Assembly: GCA_019421015.1 (NCBI GenBank)
Contig: JAHZGC010000047.1
Location: forward strand, 1 to 7,218
DNA: 7,218 bases
Direction: 5' to 3'
Source of the DNA: Coriobacteriaceae bacterium
GTDB taxonomy: Bacteria; Actinomycetota; Coriobacteriia; Coriobacteriales; UMGS124
Position 1 is the first letter of the stretch. Each line of letters begins with the position of its first letter. The position numbers were made by a program, and so were the translations under genes. Of this stretch, positions 6,675 to 7,218 are shown piece by piece. Under the pieces are notes generated by a model, which saw only the letters and a list, made by a program, of their open reading frames with translations, made no database searches and was not told the origin of the DNA.

Positions 6675-6722
6675 TGCGTATATATAGGGACATTATGGGT
6701 AACACCCTACCAAATATAGTGT
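6675..6722 (+). promoter_or_regulatory. Tandem NrdR-box-like sites before nrdD
   Basis: Two 16-bp sites resemble the NrdR box (consensus near acaCwATATATwGTgt). Box 1 at 6675-6690 is TGCGTATATATAGGGA, with a perfect central core and poor outer bases. Box 2 at 6707-6722 is CTACCAAATATAGTGT, with a good right half. Their cores are exactly 32 bp apart (16-bp gap, about three helical turns), which is the arrangement known for NrdR, the zinc-finger/ATP-cone repressor of ribonucleotide reductase genes. With a TATCAT -10 at 6741-6746, box 2 would cover the -35 position, fitting repression. The gene downstream is nrdD, the expected target. Spacing and context raise confidence above what the individual sites would give. 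Confidence 0.65.
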
Positions 6723-6740
6723 ACGTTGTGACGAGTCTGC

Positions 6741-6746
6741 TATCAT
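6741..6746 (+). promoter_or_regulatory. Candidate -10 element of the nrdD promoter
   Basis: TATCAT matches TATAAT in five of six positions, about 108 bases before the nrdD start and at the edge of the AT-rich patch. The hexamer at a 17-base spacing (AGTGTA, 6718-6723) is a poor -35 and overlaps NrdR box 2, as expected if the promoter is NrdR-controlled. TTGTGA (6726-6731) is too close to serve as its -35. Confidence 0.35.
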
Positions 6747-6747
6747 G

Positions 6748-6819
6748 CCGACTCGCACCTTCCCCGCGGGGAAGAAGACGGCGTAATTGACTGCGGGCCG
6801 TGCGGCCCGTTGGAGTCGG
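6748..6819 (+). ncRNA. Candidate structured 5' leader of nrdD
   Basis: CCGACTC (6748-6754) is the exact reverse complement of GAGTCGG (6813-6819), giving a 7-bp outer stem that closes 58 bases. Inside are two further hairpins: the perfect palindrome CTTCCCCGCGGGGAAG (6759-6774) and CGGGCC-GTGC-GGCCCG (6794-6809). Together they draw a three-way junction. I recognise no known riboswitch class. The leader ends 34 bases before the nrdD ATG and leaves the AAAGGAG ribosome site free. If transcription starts near 6753, the 5' arm of the outer stem would be incomplete, so the true start site decides whether the full fold can form. Confidence 0.4.
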
Positions 6820-6853
6820 ACGGTAAGACGGGTAGGTAAAGGAGTGGCGACGT

Positions 6854-7218
6854 ATGAAGATCATCAAGCGTAACGGTTCCGAGGTCACCTTCGACGTGCA
6901 GAAGATCGTCGAAGCGGTGCGCAAGGCCAACGCTGTGGTCGCCACCGACCACCAGCTTACCTCCGAGCAGATCAACCGCATCGCCCGCAAGGTCGAGGAC
7001 GCCTGCGCCACCTGCGGCCACACGGTGTCGGTCGAGGAGGTCCAGGACCTGGTCGAGGACCAGATCATGGCCGCCTGTGCCTACGAGGTCGCCCGCCACT
7101 ACATCACCTACCGCTACGTGCAGGGCCTCAAGCGCACCCGCAACACCACCGACGACAAGATTCTCTCCCTCATCGAGTGCAACAACGAAGAGGTCATGCA
7201 GGAGAACTCCAACAACAA
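6854..7218 (+). CDS. nrdD: Anaerobic ribonucleoside-triphosphate reductase, N-terminal part
   Basis: The gene runs off the right edge after 121 codons. Class III ribonucleotide reductase makes dNTPs from NTPs without oxygen, using a glycyl radical installed by the radical-SAM activase NrdG. The visible part starts MKIIKRNGSEVTFDVQKI, an ATP-cone domain (about residues 2-95) that senses ATP versus dATP for overall activity control. It then reads DDKILSLIECNNEEVMQENSNN, read in two parts around residue 108, the start of the class III catalytic domain; class I and II enzymes with ATP-cones do not continue this way. The catalytic cysteines, zinc site and glycyl radical site lie outside the window. 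ATG 6854 follows AAAGGAG (6838-6844) with a nine-base gap. NrdR-like sites upstream suggest repression when dATP is plentiful. Confidence 0.93.
   Translation, partial: MKIIKRNGSEVTFDVQKIVEAVRKANAVVATDHQLTSEQINRIARKVEDACATCGHTVSVEEVQDLVEDQIMAACAYEVARHYITYRYVQGLKRTRNTTDDKILSLIECNNEEVMQENSNN

Larger units (their letters stand above)
6477..6853. other. Divergent menA-nrdD intergenic region
   Basis: A 377-base region without a convincing gene. The menA side (6477-6560) is GC-rich with a possible minus-strand -10. The middle (6560-6660) shows TCGGTATC twice (6565-6572 and 6584-6591, period 19) and a CGGGGCACCCCG inverted repeat (6541-6552), neither of known function. From 6661 to 6746 it is strikingly AT-rich and holds the NrdR-box pair and a -10 candidate for nrdD. 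From 6748 to 6819 it can form a folded leader. Short open frames here lack ribosome sites and coding character. Confidence 0.7.

Noticed and set aside
6748..6819. Leader of nrdD as a purine/2'-deoxyguanosine-type riboswitch (also a three-way junction).
   Set aside because: The two inner hairpins have tiny loops instead of the 7-base kissing loops, and the conserved junction bases of that class are not seen.

Overview
The window looks like chromosomal DNA from a high-GC anaerobic actinobacterium, most probably of the class Coriobacteriia (Eggerthella/Slackia/Olsenella-type gut bacteria). Reasons: GC-rich third codon positions in most genes; a LuxR-type regulator fused to about twelve membrane segments, a paralogous family typical of that class; a menaquinone-type prenyltransferase; an oxygen-independent class III ribonucleotide reductase; and remnants of a DUF3990-type cassette common in gut anaerobes. 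The genus cannot be fixed from this sequence.

Plus strand, 1-4057: the 3' end of ftsH (membrane AAA+ protease), the membrane-bound LuxR-type regulator (773-2404), then a tight pair made of a HypA-like zinc protein (2474-2902) and a cysteine desulfurase-family PLP enzyme (2909-4048). The pair is separated by 6 bases and is preceded by a perfect CGTATATATACG palindrome. The HypA-like protein keeps the four zinc cysteines but has Leu where HypA has its nickel-binding His2.

Minus strand, 6476 down to 4093: menA (menaquinone biosynthesis), then two short genes, then ung (uracil-DNA glycosylase), all closely spaced and probably co-transcribed. The two short genes appear to be the decayed remains of a DUF3990 cassette. 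The DUF3990 gene keeps only its first ~18 and last ~43 codons, and its partner gene is cut by an in-frame TGA after codon 94, with a well-preserved continuation in the same frame. This stretch is visibly less GC-rich than its neighbours.

The 377-base divergent region 6477-6853 separates menA from nrdD (plus strand, start only in window). It holds two NrdR-box-like sites exactly 32 bp apart, a candidate -10 element, and a leader that can fold into an outer stem enclosing two hairpins. The nrdD protein begins with an ATP-cone, so both transcriptional (NrdR) and allosteric dNTP control are suggested.

The most unusual points are the two-lesion decay of the DUF3990 cassette inside the menA-ung operon, the HypA-like protein without its nickel-binding histidine paired with a desulfurase, and the structured nrdD leader downstream of tandem NrdR boxes.
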